From assembly GCF_014678725.1 (NCBI RefSeq), contig NZ_CP061497.1, positions 2,000,001 through 2,064,000 of the forward strand: 64,000 nt of DNA, read 5' to 3'. A model generated the notes under the pieces. The model was not told the origin of the DNA, did no database searches, and worked only from the letters and a program-made list of their open reading frames with translations. Source of the stretch: Thermomonas sp. XSG. GTDB taxonomy: Bacteria; Pseudomonadota; Gammaproteobacteria; Xanthomonadales; Xanthomonadaceae. Every line of letters starts with the position of its first letter. The stretch's first letter is position 1. Shown piece by piece: positions 10,202 to 17,919 of this stretch. A program made the position numbers and the translations under genes.

Positions 10202-13200
10202 CGGGCAGCGCCTGGGCATTTCCGGTCGGCTGGCAGCGGCGTTCCAACGCAATCCGCTGACCCCCATCCTGGCGATCATGGGCCTGCTGCTGGGCTTGCT
10301 GGCGGTGGCGATCACGCCGCGCGAGGAAGAGCCGCAGATCGACGTGACGATGGCCAACGTCATCGTCCCGTTCGATGGCGCCGGCGCGCGCGACGTCGAG
10401 CAATGGGTGGCCACGCCGCTGGAACAGAAGCTTTCGGAGATCGAGGGCGTCAAGCACGTGTATTCGATCAGCCGTCCCGGCATGGCGGTGCTGACGGTCG
10501 AATTCGAAGTCGGCGTGCAGCGCCAGCCGGCGCTGGTGCGCCTGTACAACCAGGTGTTCTCGAACGCCGATTTCCTGCCGCAGCGCGCCGGCGTCGGCCA
10601 GCCCATCGTCAAGCCCAAGGGCATCGACGACGTGCCGGTTATGGCGCTGACCCTGTGGAGCGATGATCCGCATATGGACGCCACCGCGCTGGGCGAAGTG
10701 GCGCATACGCTGGAAGCCGACCTCAAGCGCATCCCCGGCACCCGTGATGTCTATACGATCGGTGCGCCCGACCGCAGCGTGCTGGTAACGCTGGACGCGG
10801 CCAGGCTGGCCGCCTACGGGATGGGTGCGAACGATCTGGCGCAGGCGCTGCAAGCCGCCAACGTGGTGCACCAGGCTGGCGAGCGCGTGGACGCCGCCCA
10901 AGGCGCGGTGCCGGTGACGGCGGGGAGCTACCTGGCCAGCGCCGAGGACGTGGCCGGGCTGGTGGTCGGCAGCCAAGGCGGCAAGCCGCTGCTGCTGTCC
11001 GACGTTGCCACCATCGAGGCGCGCGGCGATCTCGCTCGCCAATACGTCTGGCACGGCGCACCCGCGGGGCGCGCCGGGCCGAAGGCCGGCAGCGCGCCGG
11101 CGGTCACCATTGCCATCGCCAAGAAGCCGGGCAGCAATGCCAGCGACATCACCACGGCGATTGCCCAGCGCATCGAACAGCTCAAGGGTGAGCTGATCCC
11201 GCAGGGCGTGCAGGCCAGCGTGACCCGCGACTACGGCGCCAGCGCCAGCGACAAGGCGCAGAAGCTGATCCAGAAACTGGTGTTCGCCACCGGCAGCGTG
11301 GTGCTGCTGGTGCTGTTCGCGCTCGGTTGGCGCGAAGCCATCGTGGTCGGCGCGGCGGTGGTGCTGACCCTGGCGGTCACGCTGTTCGCCTCGAAGGTGA
11401 TGGGCTTCACCCTCAACCGTGTTTCGCTGTTCGCGCTGATCTTCTCGATCGGCATCCTGGTCGACGACGCCATCGTGGTGGTGGAGAACATCCACCGGCA
11501 CATGGCGCGCGGCGGCAAGACCCTGTTCGAGGCGATCCCGCCGGCGGTGGACGAAGTGGGCGGGCCGACCATCCTGGCCACCTTCACCGTGATCGCCGCG
11601 CTGATGCCGATGGCGTTCGTGTCCGGGCTGATGGGGCCGTACATGCGGCCGATCCCGATCAACGCCTCGGTGGGCATGCTGCTGTCGCTGGCCATCGCGC
11701 TGGTCGTGACGCCGTGGCTGTCGCTGAAGCTGCTGTCCCGTCACGGGCATGCGGCCGAAGGCGACCGTGCGCACGAGGGTGCTTCCGACAAGAGCGGGCA
11801 GGCCAGCTGGTTGCATCGGCTGTTCGAGCGGGTGATGTCGCCATTCCTGCGCGGCGACGCCGCGGCGCGCAAGCGCGGCCTGCTGTTCGCCGGCATGGTG
11901 GGGCTGGTGCTGCTGTCCGCGTCACTTGCGGTGTTCAAGCTGGTGGTGCTGAAGATGCTGCCGCTGGACAACAAGTCCGAGGTGCAGGTGGTGGTGGACA
12001 TGCCGGAGGGCAGCACGCTGGAGCAGACCAACGCGCTGCTGGCCGAGCTGGCGGCGAAGCTGGACACCGTGCCGGAGGTGCTGGACTACCAGGCCTACGC
12101 CGGCACCGCGGCGCCGATCAATTTCAACGGCTTGGTGCGGCAGTACTTCCTGCGCAGCGGCAGCAATGTCGGCGACCTGCAGGTCAACCTGGTGGACAAG
12201 CACGCACGCGACCGCCAGAGCCACGAGATCGCGCTGACGATGCGGCCGATGCTGGCCAAGGTCGGGGCGAAATACGGCGCCTCGGTGAAGGTGGTGGAAG
12301 TGCCGCCGGGCCCGCCGGTGCTCTCGCCGCTGGTGGCCGAGGTGTACGGGCCGGACTATGCCGGCCAGCGCAAGGTCGCGCTGGCGCTGGCGAAGGAGCG
12401 CTTCGCGGCCACCGACGGCATCGTCGACGTCGACACCAGCGTGGAGGCGGCCTCCCCGCGCGAGCGGATCGTGGTGGACCGCGAGCGCGCTGCGCGCCTC
12501 GGCGTGCCGCAGTCGGCCATCGCCGACGCCATCGCCATGGGCGTGTCCGGGCTGGACGCCACCTATGTGCACGACGGCGCCTCGAAGTATCCGCGCCCGG
12601 TGCGGCTGCGCCTGTCGGCGCAGGACCAGGCGTCGCTGGCCTCGCTGTTGGCGCTGAAGGTGCGCGGCGGCCAAGGCCAGCTGGTGCCGCTGTCCGAGCT
12701 GGTGCGCGTGGAGAAAGCGACGTGGGACGGCGCCATCCACCACAAGGACGGCCTGCCGGTGGTCTACGTGACCGCGGACGAGGCCGGCGAACTGGACAGT
12801 CCGTTGTACGGCATGTTCGGCATCGTCGGTCAGCTGGGCGACCACAAGGTCGCGGGGCAGCAGCTTGCGCAGACCTTCATCACCCAGCCGGCGGACACCA
12901 GCGGCTACGCGGTGAAGTGGGACGGAGAGTGGCAGATCACCTTTGAAACCTTCCGCGACATGGGCATCGCCTACGCCGCCGGCATGGTGCTGATCTACCT
13001 GCTGGTGGTGGCGCAGTTCCGCAGCTACCTGGTGCCGCTGGTGATCATGGCGCCGATCCCGCTGACCGTGATCGGGGTGATGCCCGGCCACGCCCTGCTG
13101 GGCAAGCAGTTCACCGCTACCAGCATGATCGGCATGATCGCGCTGGCTGGCATCATCGTCCGCAATTCCATCCTGCTGGTGGACTTCATCAACCAGGAAA

Positions 13201-13445
13201 CCGAGCGTGGCGTGCCGCTGGTGGACGCGGTGATCGATGCCTGCGCGGTGCGCGCCAAGCCCATCGTGCTGACCGGCGTGGCGGCGATGCTGGGCGCGTT
13301 CTTCATCCTGGACGATCCGATCTTCAACGGCCTGGCGATTTCGCTGATCTTCGGCATCCTGGTCAGCACCGTCCTCACGCTGGTGGTGATCCCGTTGCTG
13401 TACTACGTGCTGAAGCGCAGGACGGCCGACGCCGGCCATGCCTGA
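10194..13445 (+). CDS. RND efflux pump permease (HAE1/AcrB-like)
   Basis: A 1083-aa proton-driven inner-membrane transporter of the RND superfamily. TM1 is near residue 20 (NPLTPILAIMG), followed by the periplasmic porter domain. The TM4 proton-relay pair D424-D425 lies in SIGILVDDAIVVVEN. There is a second porter domain and TM7-12, with the C-terminal half reading AGIIVRNSILLVDF. The start chosen is GTG 10194, six bases after GGAGG inside the adaptor gene; an earlier in-frame ATG lacks such a site. Its substrate is unknown. Placement between SQR, OsmC and thioredoxin genes suggests a sulfur or thiol compound rather than a drug; that is inference only. Confidence 0.93.
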   Translation: MTDGQRLGISGRLAAAFQRNPLTPILAIMGLLLGLLAVAITPREEEPQIDVTMANVIVPFDGAGARDVEQWVATPLEQKLSEIEGVKHVYSISRPGMAVLTVEFEVGVQRQPALVRLYNQVFSNADFLPQRAGVGQPIVKPKGIDDVPVMALTLWSDDPHMDATALGEVAHTLEADLKRIPGTRDVYTIGAPDRSVLVTLDAARLAAYGMGANDLAQALQAANVVHQAGERVDAAQGAVPVTAGSYLASAEDVAGLVVGSQGGKPLLLSDVATIEARGDLARQYVWHGAPAGRAGPKAGSAPAVTIAIAKKPGSNASDITTAIAQRIEQLKGELIPQGVQASVTRDYGASASDKAQKLIQKLVFATGSVVLLVLFALGWREAIVVGAAVVLTLAVTLFASKVMGFTLNRVSLFALIFSIGILVDDAIVVVENIHRHMARGGKTLFEAIPPAVDEVGGPTILATFTVIAALMPMAFVSGLMGPYMRPIPINASVGMLLSLAIALVVTPWLSLKLLSRHGHAAEGDRAHEGASDKSGQASWLHRLFERVMSPFLRGDAAARKRGLLFAGMVGLVLLSASLAVFKLVVLKMLPLDNKSEVQVVVDMPEGSTLEQTNALLAELAAKLDTVPEVLDYQAYAGTAAPINFNGLVRQYFLRSGSNVGDLQVNLVDKHARDRQSHEIALTMRPMLAKVGAKYGASVKVVEVPPGPPVLSPLVAEVYGPDYAGQRKVALALAKERFAATDGIVDVDTSVEAASPRERIVVDRERAARLGVPQSAIADAIAMGVSGLDATYVHDGASKYPRPVRLRLSAQDQASLASLLALKVRGGQGQLVPLSELVRVEKATWDGAIHHKDGLPVVYVTADEAGELDSPLYGMFGIVGQLGDHKVAGQQLAQTFITQPADTSGYAVKWDGEWQITFETFRDMGIAYAAGMVLIYLLVVAQFRSYLVPLVIMAPIPLTVIGVMPGHALLGKQFTATSMIGMIALAGIIVRNSILLVDFINQETERGVPLVDAVIDACAVRAKPIVLTGVAAMLGAFFILDDPIFNGLAISLIFGILVSTVLTLVVIPLLYYVLKRRTADAGHA

Positions 13446-13466
13446 GCAAATGAATGGAGCAACACG

Positions 13467-13943
13467 ATGAGTGAAGACGACGGCATCCGGCTGCTGCTGG
13501 AACAGGAAGGACCCTACGCGTTCCGGATCAGTTTCGAGGGCGCCGGGCTGGACGCACTGCACACCGATGAAAGCGCGCCACTGGGCGCGGGCGCGGGTCC
13601 GAACCCCTCACACCTGCTGCTGGCGGGAGTGGCCAACTGCCTATCGGCCAGCCTGCTGTTCGCGCTGCGCAAGTTCAAGAACACGCCCGGCCCGATCCGC
13701 ACCGAAATCGTGGCGCACAAGGCGCGCAACGAGGCCGGCCGCTGGCGCATCCCGCGCGCCGAGGTGGCAATCCGGCTGTCCGATGCCGCCGCCGGGCTGG
13801 AACGCTTCGACCGCGTGCTGGCGCAGTTCGAGGAGTTCTGCATCGTCACCCAGAGCGTGCGCGAAGGCATGCAGGTGAACGTGCGCATCATCGATGCCGA
13901 TGGCGCCGAGTATGTGCCCGGGGGCGCGGGGGAGGCCGCATGA
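13467..13943 (+). CDS. OsmC/Ohr-family thiol peroxidase-like protein
   Basis: A 158-aa OsmC-fold protein. The two reactive cysteines of the family are present at C58 (GVANCLSASL) and C125 (EEFCIVTQS). Classical members reduce organic hydroperoxides with thiol help; OsmC-type proteins have also been linked to polysulfide removal. It is read 21 bp after the RND pump and overlaps trxC by four bases. It is therefore cotranscribed with a reductant and with sulfide oxidation genes. The protein is closer to the general OsmC group than to Ohr, judging by the VANCLSASLLFAL segment. Confidence 0.85.
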   Translation: MSEDDGIRLLLEQEGPYAFRISFEGAGLDALHTDESAPLGAGAGPNPSHLLLAGVANCLSASLLFALRKFKNTPGPIRTEIVAHKARNEAGRWRIPRAEVAIRLSDAAAGLERFDRVLAQFEEFCIVTQSVREGMQVNVRIIDADGAEYVPGGAGEAA

Positions 13944-14377
13944 GCGCGCCGTCCACCATCGTCGCCTGTCCGTCCTGCAACGGCCTGAACCGCGTGCCCG
14001 ATGCGCGGCTGGCGGAAGCGCCGAAATGCGGGAAGTGCGGCGCGGCGCTGTTCGCGGCGCATCCGCTGGCGCTGGACGTTGCCGGCTTCCATGCCCACGT
14101 CGAGCGCGCCGAGCTGCCGGTACTGGTCGACTTCTGGGCGCCGTGGTGCGGCCCGTGCCGGATGATGGCGCCGCAGTTCGAGGCCGCCGCCATGCAATTG
14201 GAACCGGCGCTGCGGCTGGCCAAGGTGGATACCGAGGCGCAGCCCGCGCTGGGCAGCCGCTTCGGCATCCGCAGCATTCCCACCCTGGTGCTGTTCCGCC
14301 AGGGCCGCGAGCTGGCGCGCCAGGCCGGTGCGATGGGCGCGGCTGATATCGTGCGCTGGACGCGCCAGTACCTTTGA
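13940..14377 (+). CDS. trxC: Thioredoxin TrxC (thioredoxin 2)
   Basis: A 145-aa cytosolic disulfide reductase. It starts with a zinc ribbon (C10-P-S-C13 and C30-G-K-C33) typical of thioredoxin 2, followed by the thioredoxin fold with the active site WCGPC (C70, C73) and the cis-Pro in IRSIPT. Thioredoxins reduce persulfides and release sulfide, which fits this operon. The ATG at 13940 overlaps the end of the OsmC gene (ATGA). TrxC is elsewhere part of OxyR-type oxidative responses; here no OxyR site is evident. Confidence 0.93.
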   Translation: MSAPSTIVACPSCNGLNRVPDARLAEAPKCGKCGAALFAAHPLALDVAGFHAHVERAELPVLVDFWAPWCGPCRMMAPQFEAAAMQLEPALRLAKVDTEAQPALGSRFGIRSIPTLVLFRQGRELARQAGAMGAADIVRWTRQYL

Positions 14378-14393
14378 TTGCAGGAGTGTTTCC

Positions 14394-14753
14394 GTGAGCC
14401 AGTCCTATCCCGAGCTGATCGACGACCTCAATGCCGCCATCGGCAAGCTGCGCGAGGGTGCCCCGGATCCGATGCGGGGCTTCTCCGCATTGGCCCGCGA
14501 AGCGCTCAAGCCCGGCGCGCTGGACGTGAAGACCAAGGAGCTGATCGCGATCGGGATTGCCATCGCCACGCGTTGCGACGGCTGCATCGGCTTCCACGCC
14601 AAGGCCGCGATCAAGGCCGGCGCGACCCGCGAAGAAATCCTCGAAACCCTGTCGATGGCGATCTACATGGGCGCCGGCCCGTCGATGATCTACGCGGCGG
14701 AAGCGCTGCGCGCCTTCGACGAACTTGCCCCTTCGCAGGAGGCGCAGGCATGA
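14394..14753 (+). CDS. AhpD-like carboxymuconolactone decarboxylase-family protein
   Basis: A 119-aa all-helical protein of the CMD/AhpD family. The CxxC motif of the redox-active branch is present as C61-D-G-C64 with a nearby His68 (CDGCIGFHAK), as in AhpD. It is therefore more likely a thiol-disulfide enzyme than a lactone decarboxylase. The start is GTG 14394, 16 bp after trxC, with CAGGAG upstream. The end overlaps the next gene (ATGA), so translation is coupled. A possible partner is the OsmC or TrxC protein of the same operon. Confidence 0.85.
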   Translation: MSQSYPELIDDLNAAIGKLREGAPDPMRGFSALAREALKPGALDVKTKELIAIGIAIATRCDGCIGFHAKAAIKAGATREEILETLSMAIYMGAGPSMIYAAEALRAFDELAPSQEAQA

Positions 14754-15271
14754 GCATGCTGCGGCGAATCGTGTGGCCTGCACTGCTGCTGGCGGTTGCG
14801 CTGGCGACCGGCTGCGCGCATGCGCCGCCAGCGGCGACCTCGGTGGCGCTGCTGCAGCCGCTGCCGGGGCTGTACACCGCGGGCCAGCCGGCAGCCAGCG
14901 ACTGGGCGGCAATCAAGGCGCGCGGCGTGCGTACCGTGGTCAACCTGCGCGCACCGGGCGAGCTCAAGGACCGCGACGAGGCTGCCGAAGTCCGCGCGGC
15001 CGGCCTGCGCTATGTCGAAATCCCGGTCAGCGGCGCCGAAGGCATCAATCCGGCCAATGCGCGCGCCCTGCATGCGGCGCTCGCGCCGGCCCACGGTGGC
15101 GGCGGGGTGCTGGTGCATTGCGCCAGCGGCAACCGCGCCGGTGCGCTGCTGGCGCTGGAACAGCGCGATTTCGACGGTGTAGCTGCGGAACGCGCGCTGG
15201 AGATCGGCAAGTCTGGCGGCGTCACCGGGCTGGAAGGCAAGCTCCGGCAGGCGCTGGGGATCGCGGAGTAA
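14750..15271 (+). CDS. DUF442/TIGR01244 phosphatase-fold lipoprotein, putative sulfurtransferase
   Basis: A 173-aa protein with a lipoprotein signal (lipobox LATG before C22) and a dual-specificity-phosphatase-like domain. The P-loop is HCASGNRAG (C124). The general-acid Asp loop of true phosphatases is not obvious. The DUF442 group occurs fused to ETHE1-type persulfide dioxygenases in the BLH protein of BigR operons and is often annotated as a sulfurtransferase. C124 could therefore carry a persulfide. The lipobox places it outside the cytoplasm, which is unusual for this domain. It overlaps both neighbours in the operon. Confidence 0.78.
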   Translation: MSMLRRIVWPALLLAVALATGCAHAPPAATSVALLQPLPGLYTAGQPAASDWAAIKARGVRTVVNLRAPGELKDRDEAAEVRAAGLRYVEIPVSGAEGINPANARALHAALAPAHGGGGVLVHCASGNRAGALLALEQRDFDGVAAERALEIGKSGGVTGLEGKLRQALGIAE

Positions 15272-16401
15272 TGGGCGCACGCATCACCGTCGTCGGCGCT
15301 GGCTTCGCCGGCCTGACCGCCCTGCGGACGCTGCGCAGGCACGCACCCGATGCTTCGCTGACGCTGGTTGCGCCGCGTGCCGAGCTGCATTACCTGCCGG
15401 GCACGATCTGGATCCCGTCGGGCCTGCGCAGCCGTGCCGACCTGGTGGTTCCACTGGACGACTTCCTGCGCCGTGAACGCATCAGCTTCCATCGTGCGCG
15501 CGCCACCGGGCTGTCGGCGGACGCGCGCGTGCTGCACACCGAAGCCGGCGACGTCGCCAACGACGGCCTCGTCATCGCCAGCGGCGCGCGCTTCCTGCGC
15601 AAGCTGCCCGGCATCGAACACGCCATCATTCCCTGCGAGGGCGTGGACGCAGGCGAGGCGATCCGCGACCGGCTGATCGCCCTCGACGGCGGCACCCTCT
15701 GCTTCGGCTTCGGCAGCAACCCGAACGAACCCGTCGCCATGCGCGGCGGCCCGATGTTCGAGTTCACGTTCGGCATCGAGACCCTGCTGCGCAAGCAGCG
15801 CCGGCGCGACCGTTTCCGGCTGGTGTTCTTCAGCCCGTCGGAAAAGCCGGGCCAGCGGCTGGGCGACAAGGCCGTCGGCTTGATCCTGGGCGAGATGCGC
15901 AAGCGCGGCATCGACACCGTGCTGGGCGAGAAGCCGCAGCGCTTCGAGGTCGACGCGGTGCAGCTGGAGCGCACCCGCATCGACAGCGCCATGACCCTGT
16001 TCATGCCGGGGCTGACCGGGCAGGCGTGGCTGGACGACACCGCCCTGCCACGATCCCCCGGCGGTTTCGTGCAGGGCGACGCGCAGTGCCGCGTACCGGG
16101 TTTCGCCTGCACTTTCGTGGCTGGCGACGGCGGCAGTTTCCCGGGGCCGGACTGGCTGCCCAAGCAGGCGCACCAGGCCGACCTGCAGGCGGAGGTGGCC
16201 GCTCGCAACCTGCTGCGTGCCCTGCGCGGCGAGCCGGCGGAGGAAGCCTTCACCGCCGAACTGGTATGCATCGTCGATACGCTGGATCGCGGTCTGCTGG
16301 TGACCCGCAAGGCCGGCGGCGGCCGCGCGCTGCCGCCGCTGCGCATGATGCACTGGGCCAAGTCCGCGTTCGAGAAGCGCTACCTGCGGCGCTATCGCTG
16401 A
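15271..16401 (+). CDS. Second SQR-like FAD oxidoreductase
   Basis: A 376-aa flavoprotein of the SQR/FCSD family with the N-terminal motif VVGAGFAGLTAL. It is shorter than the first SQR of the operon and only distantly similar. Three cysteines occupy the equivalent positions (C122, C144, C333). The FAD-binding AGDGG segment lies near residue 285. The C-terminus is basic and aromatic (HWAKSAFEKRYLRRYR), suited to membrane contact. It may use another sulfur donor or acceptor. It is coupled to the preceding gene by TAATG. It is the last gene of the operon; the next gene has its own promoter. Confidence 0.83.
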   Translation: MGARITVVGAGFAGLTALRTLRRHAPDASLTLVAPRAELHYLPGTIWIPSGLRSRADLVVPLDDFLRRERISFHRARATGLSADARVLHTEAGDVANDGLVIASGARFLRKLPGIEHAIIPCEGVDAGEAIRDRLIALDGGTLCFGFGSNPNEPVAMRGGPMFEFTFGIETLLRKQRRRDRFRLVFFSPSEKPGQRLGDKAVGLILGEMRKRGIDTVLGEKPQRFEVDAVQLERTRIDSAMTLFMPGLTGQAWLDDTALPRSPGGFVQGDAQCRVPGFACTFVAGDGGSFPGPDWLPKQAHQADLQAEVAARNLLRALRGEPAEEAFTAELVCIVDTLDRGLLVTRKAGGGRALPPLRMMHWAKSAFEKRYLRRYR

Positions 16402-16419
16402 CCGATCGCCGCTTGCGGT

Positions 16420-16425
16420 CATAAT
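16420..16425 (+). promoter_or_regulatory. Probable -10 element of the nucleoside hydrolase gene
   Basis: CATAAT followed by GCGG stands 6 bp before the ATG at 16432, a spacing that would give a leaderless or nearly leaderless mRNA. No convincing -35 is present at 16-18 bp. Confidence 0.45.
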
Positions 16426-16431
16426 GCGGTG

Positions 16432-17385
16432 ATGAGCCATGACCGCATTCCCCTGCTGATTGATACCGACCCCGGCGTGGACGACGCGCTGGCCCTGCTG
16501 ATGGCCTTCGACGACGTGCAGTCCGAAAGCGGGCGCCATCAGGTGGTCGGCCTGACCATCGCCGCCGGCAACGTCGGCCTGGCCCATACCGTCGCCAACG
16601 CGCTGAAGCTGTGCGAGGTCTGCGGCGTGGACGTGCCCGTGTTTGCCGGCACCGATGCGCCGCTGGTGTTCCCGGCCCGCGACGCCGCCTATGTGCATGG
16701 CCGGGACGGCTTCGGTGATACCGGCTACGCGCCGGCCGCCCGTGCTGCCGAAGCCGAGCACGCCGCGCTGGCCATCCTGCGGCTCTCGCATGCACACGCC
16801 GGCAAGCTGCTGCTGGTGGCGCTGGGTCCGCTGACCAACTTGGCGCTGGCGTTGAAGCTGGATCCCAGCCTGCCGTCCCGGGTGGCGCGCTGCGTGGTGA
16901 TGGGCGCCGCGGTGACCGCGCACGGCAACATCACGCCGGCCGCCGAATTCAACATCGCGTTCGATCCGGAAGCGGCGCATATCGTGTTTTCGGCCTTCCC
17001 GAGGGTCGAGCTGGCCGACTGGGAAGCGGTGCTGGCGCACGGCTTCCGCCACGACGACGCCGAGCGCTGGTTGGCGGCGGACTCGCCGCGGGCGCGCTTC
17101 TATGCCGGCATTTCCGCCCACACCCGCGCCTGGGCCAGGGCCGGGCGCGGCGAGCGCTGGCATGCCGCCGATGCGCTGGCGATGGCACTGGCGCTGCAGC
17201 CGGAGGGCGCGCAGGAATTGCTGGAGCGCCCGCTGGCGGTGGAGACCGCCGGCCAGCATGCGCGCGGTGCCACCATCGTGGACTGGAACCGGCAGACCGG
17301 CGCGGCCGACAACGTGGCCATCCTCATGCGCTACGACCAGGGGCGGTTCGAGGCGATGATCGAGCGCGCGCTGGCCGCTTCCTGA
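16432..17385 (+). CDS. Inosine/uridine-preferring nucleoside hydrolase
   Basis: A 317-aa cytosolic enzyme that splits nucleosides into base and ribose for salvage. The N-terminal calcium/ribose-binding motif DTDPGVDD is at residues 11-18, and the family pattern continues in LLVALGPLTNLALAL and AEFNIAFDPEAA. The C-terminal Asp-Asn region is in AADNVAIL. An in-frame GTG at 16429 is possible, but the ATG is preferred by motif spacing. The length is normal for the family, and the gene stands alone. Confidence 0.92.
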   Translation: MSHDRIPLLIDTDPGVDDALALLMAFDDVQSESGRHQVVGLTIAAGNVGLAHTVANALKLCEVCGVDVPVFAGTDAPLVFPARDAAYVHGRDGFGDTGYAPAARAAEAEHAALAILRLSHAHAGKLLLVALGPLTNLALALKLDPSLPSRVARCVVMGAAVTAHGNITPAAEFNIAFDPEAAHIVFSAFPRVELADWEAVLAHGFRHDDAERWLAADSPRARFYAGISAHTRAWARAGRGERWHAADALAMALALQPEGAQELLERPLAVETAGQHARGATIVDWNRQTGAADNVAILMRYDQGRFEAMIERALAAS

Positions 17386-17414
17386 GCCACGCCGGGGTGC
17401 CGGATCCGGGCCGG

Positions 17415-17444
17415 TTGCACGGGGAGGGCGGGCGTCGCTATAAT
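17415..17444 (+). promoter_or_regulatory. rpmE2 promoter
   Basis: -35 TTGCAC (17415-17420), an 18-bp spacer and a consensus -10 TATAAT (17439-17444), about 41 bp upstream of the rpmE2 start. A strong housekeeping promoter, as expected for a ribosomal protein gene. Confidence 0.8.
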
Positions 17445-17485
17445 GCGCGGCTCTTTCTCCCGTTCCACTTCCCAGAGTTTCCATC

Positions 17486-17728
17486 ATGAAAGCCGGCATC
17501 CATCCCGAATACCGCGACGTCGTCTTCCAGGACGTGACCTCGGACTTCAAGATCCTGACCCGCTCGACCCTCTCCAGCAAGGAGACGGTGAAGTGGGAAG
17601 ACGGCAACGAGTATCCGCTGATCAAGGTGGAAGTCTCGTCGTCCTCGCACCCCTTCTACACCGGCCAGAACAAGGTGATCGACACCAGCGGCCGCGTCGA
17701 CCGGTTCCGCAAGCGCTACCAGAAGTAA
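17486..17728 (+). CDS. rpmE2: 50S ribosomal protein L31 type B
   Basis: An 80-aa ribosomal protein of the large subunit, type B. The sequence contains no cysteine, so it is the zinc-independent form that in many bacteria replaces the zinc-binding L31. Typical segments are [21 protein letters not shown] and the basic end [12 protein letters not shown]. It stands alone, with a strong promoter and its own terminator. Whether a zinc-type L31 also exists in the genome cannot be seen here. No Zur-box-like site is obvious upstream. Confidence 0.97.
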   Translation: MKAGIHPEYRDVVFQDVTSDFKILTRSTLSSKETVKWEDGNEYPLIKVEVSSSSHPFYTGQNKVIDTSGRVDRFRKRYQK

Positions 17729-17753
17729 GCGCCCGCGCGAGTGCGTGCATCAG

Positions 17754-17785
17754 CGGCCGCCCCCAGGGCGGCCGTTTCGTTTTTG
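17754..17785 (+). terminator. Rho-independent terminator after rpmE2
   Basis: A 9-bp GC stem, CGGCCGCCC (17754-17762) and GGGCGGCCG (17766-17774), with a 3-nt loop is followed by a T-rich run (TTTCGTTTTTGTT). Confidence 0.88.
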
Positions 17786-17919
17786 TTGATCCCGGTCAGG
17801 CGGCTGCGACTTTCGTCCGGGGTGCCGGCCTGGCCGCATATGCGATAATTCCGCTTTCCCATGCGCTGGCGCATGGCCCCGAGCGGCCGCGTGCCGGGCA
17901 CCCCCAACGGAGTTGCGTC

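Noticed and set aside
9002-13562. Long open frames on the minus strand across the RND operon
   Set aside because: They mirror high-GC codon bias of the plus-strand genes and encode His/Arg-rich, low-complexity proteins without any family motif.
14394-14753. 4-carboxymuconolactone decarboxylase proper
   Set aside because: The CxxC with nearby His marks the AhpD-like redox branch, and no aromatic degradation genes are around.
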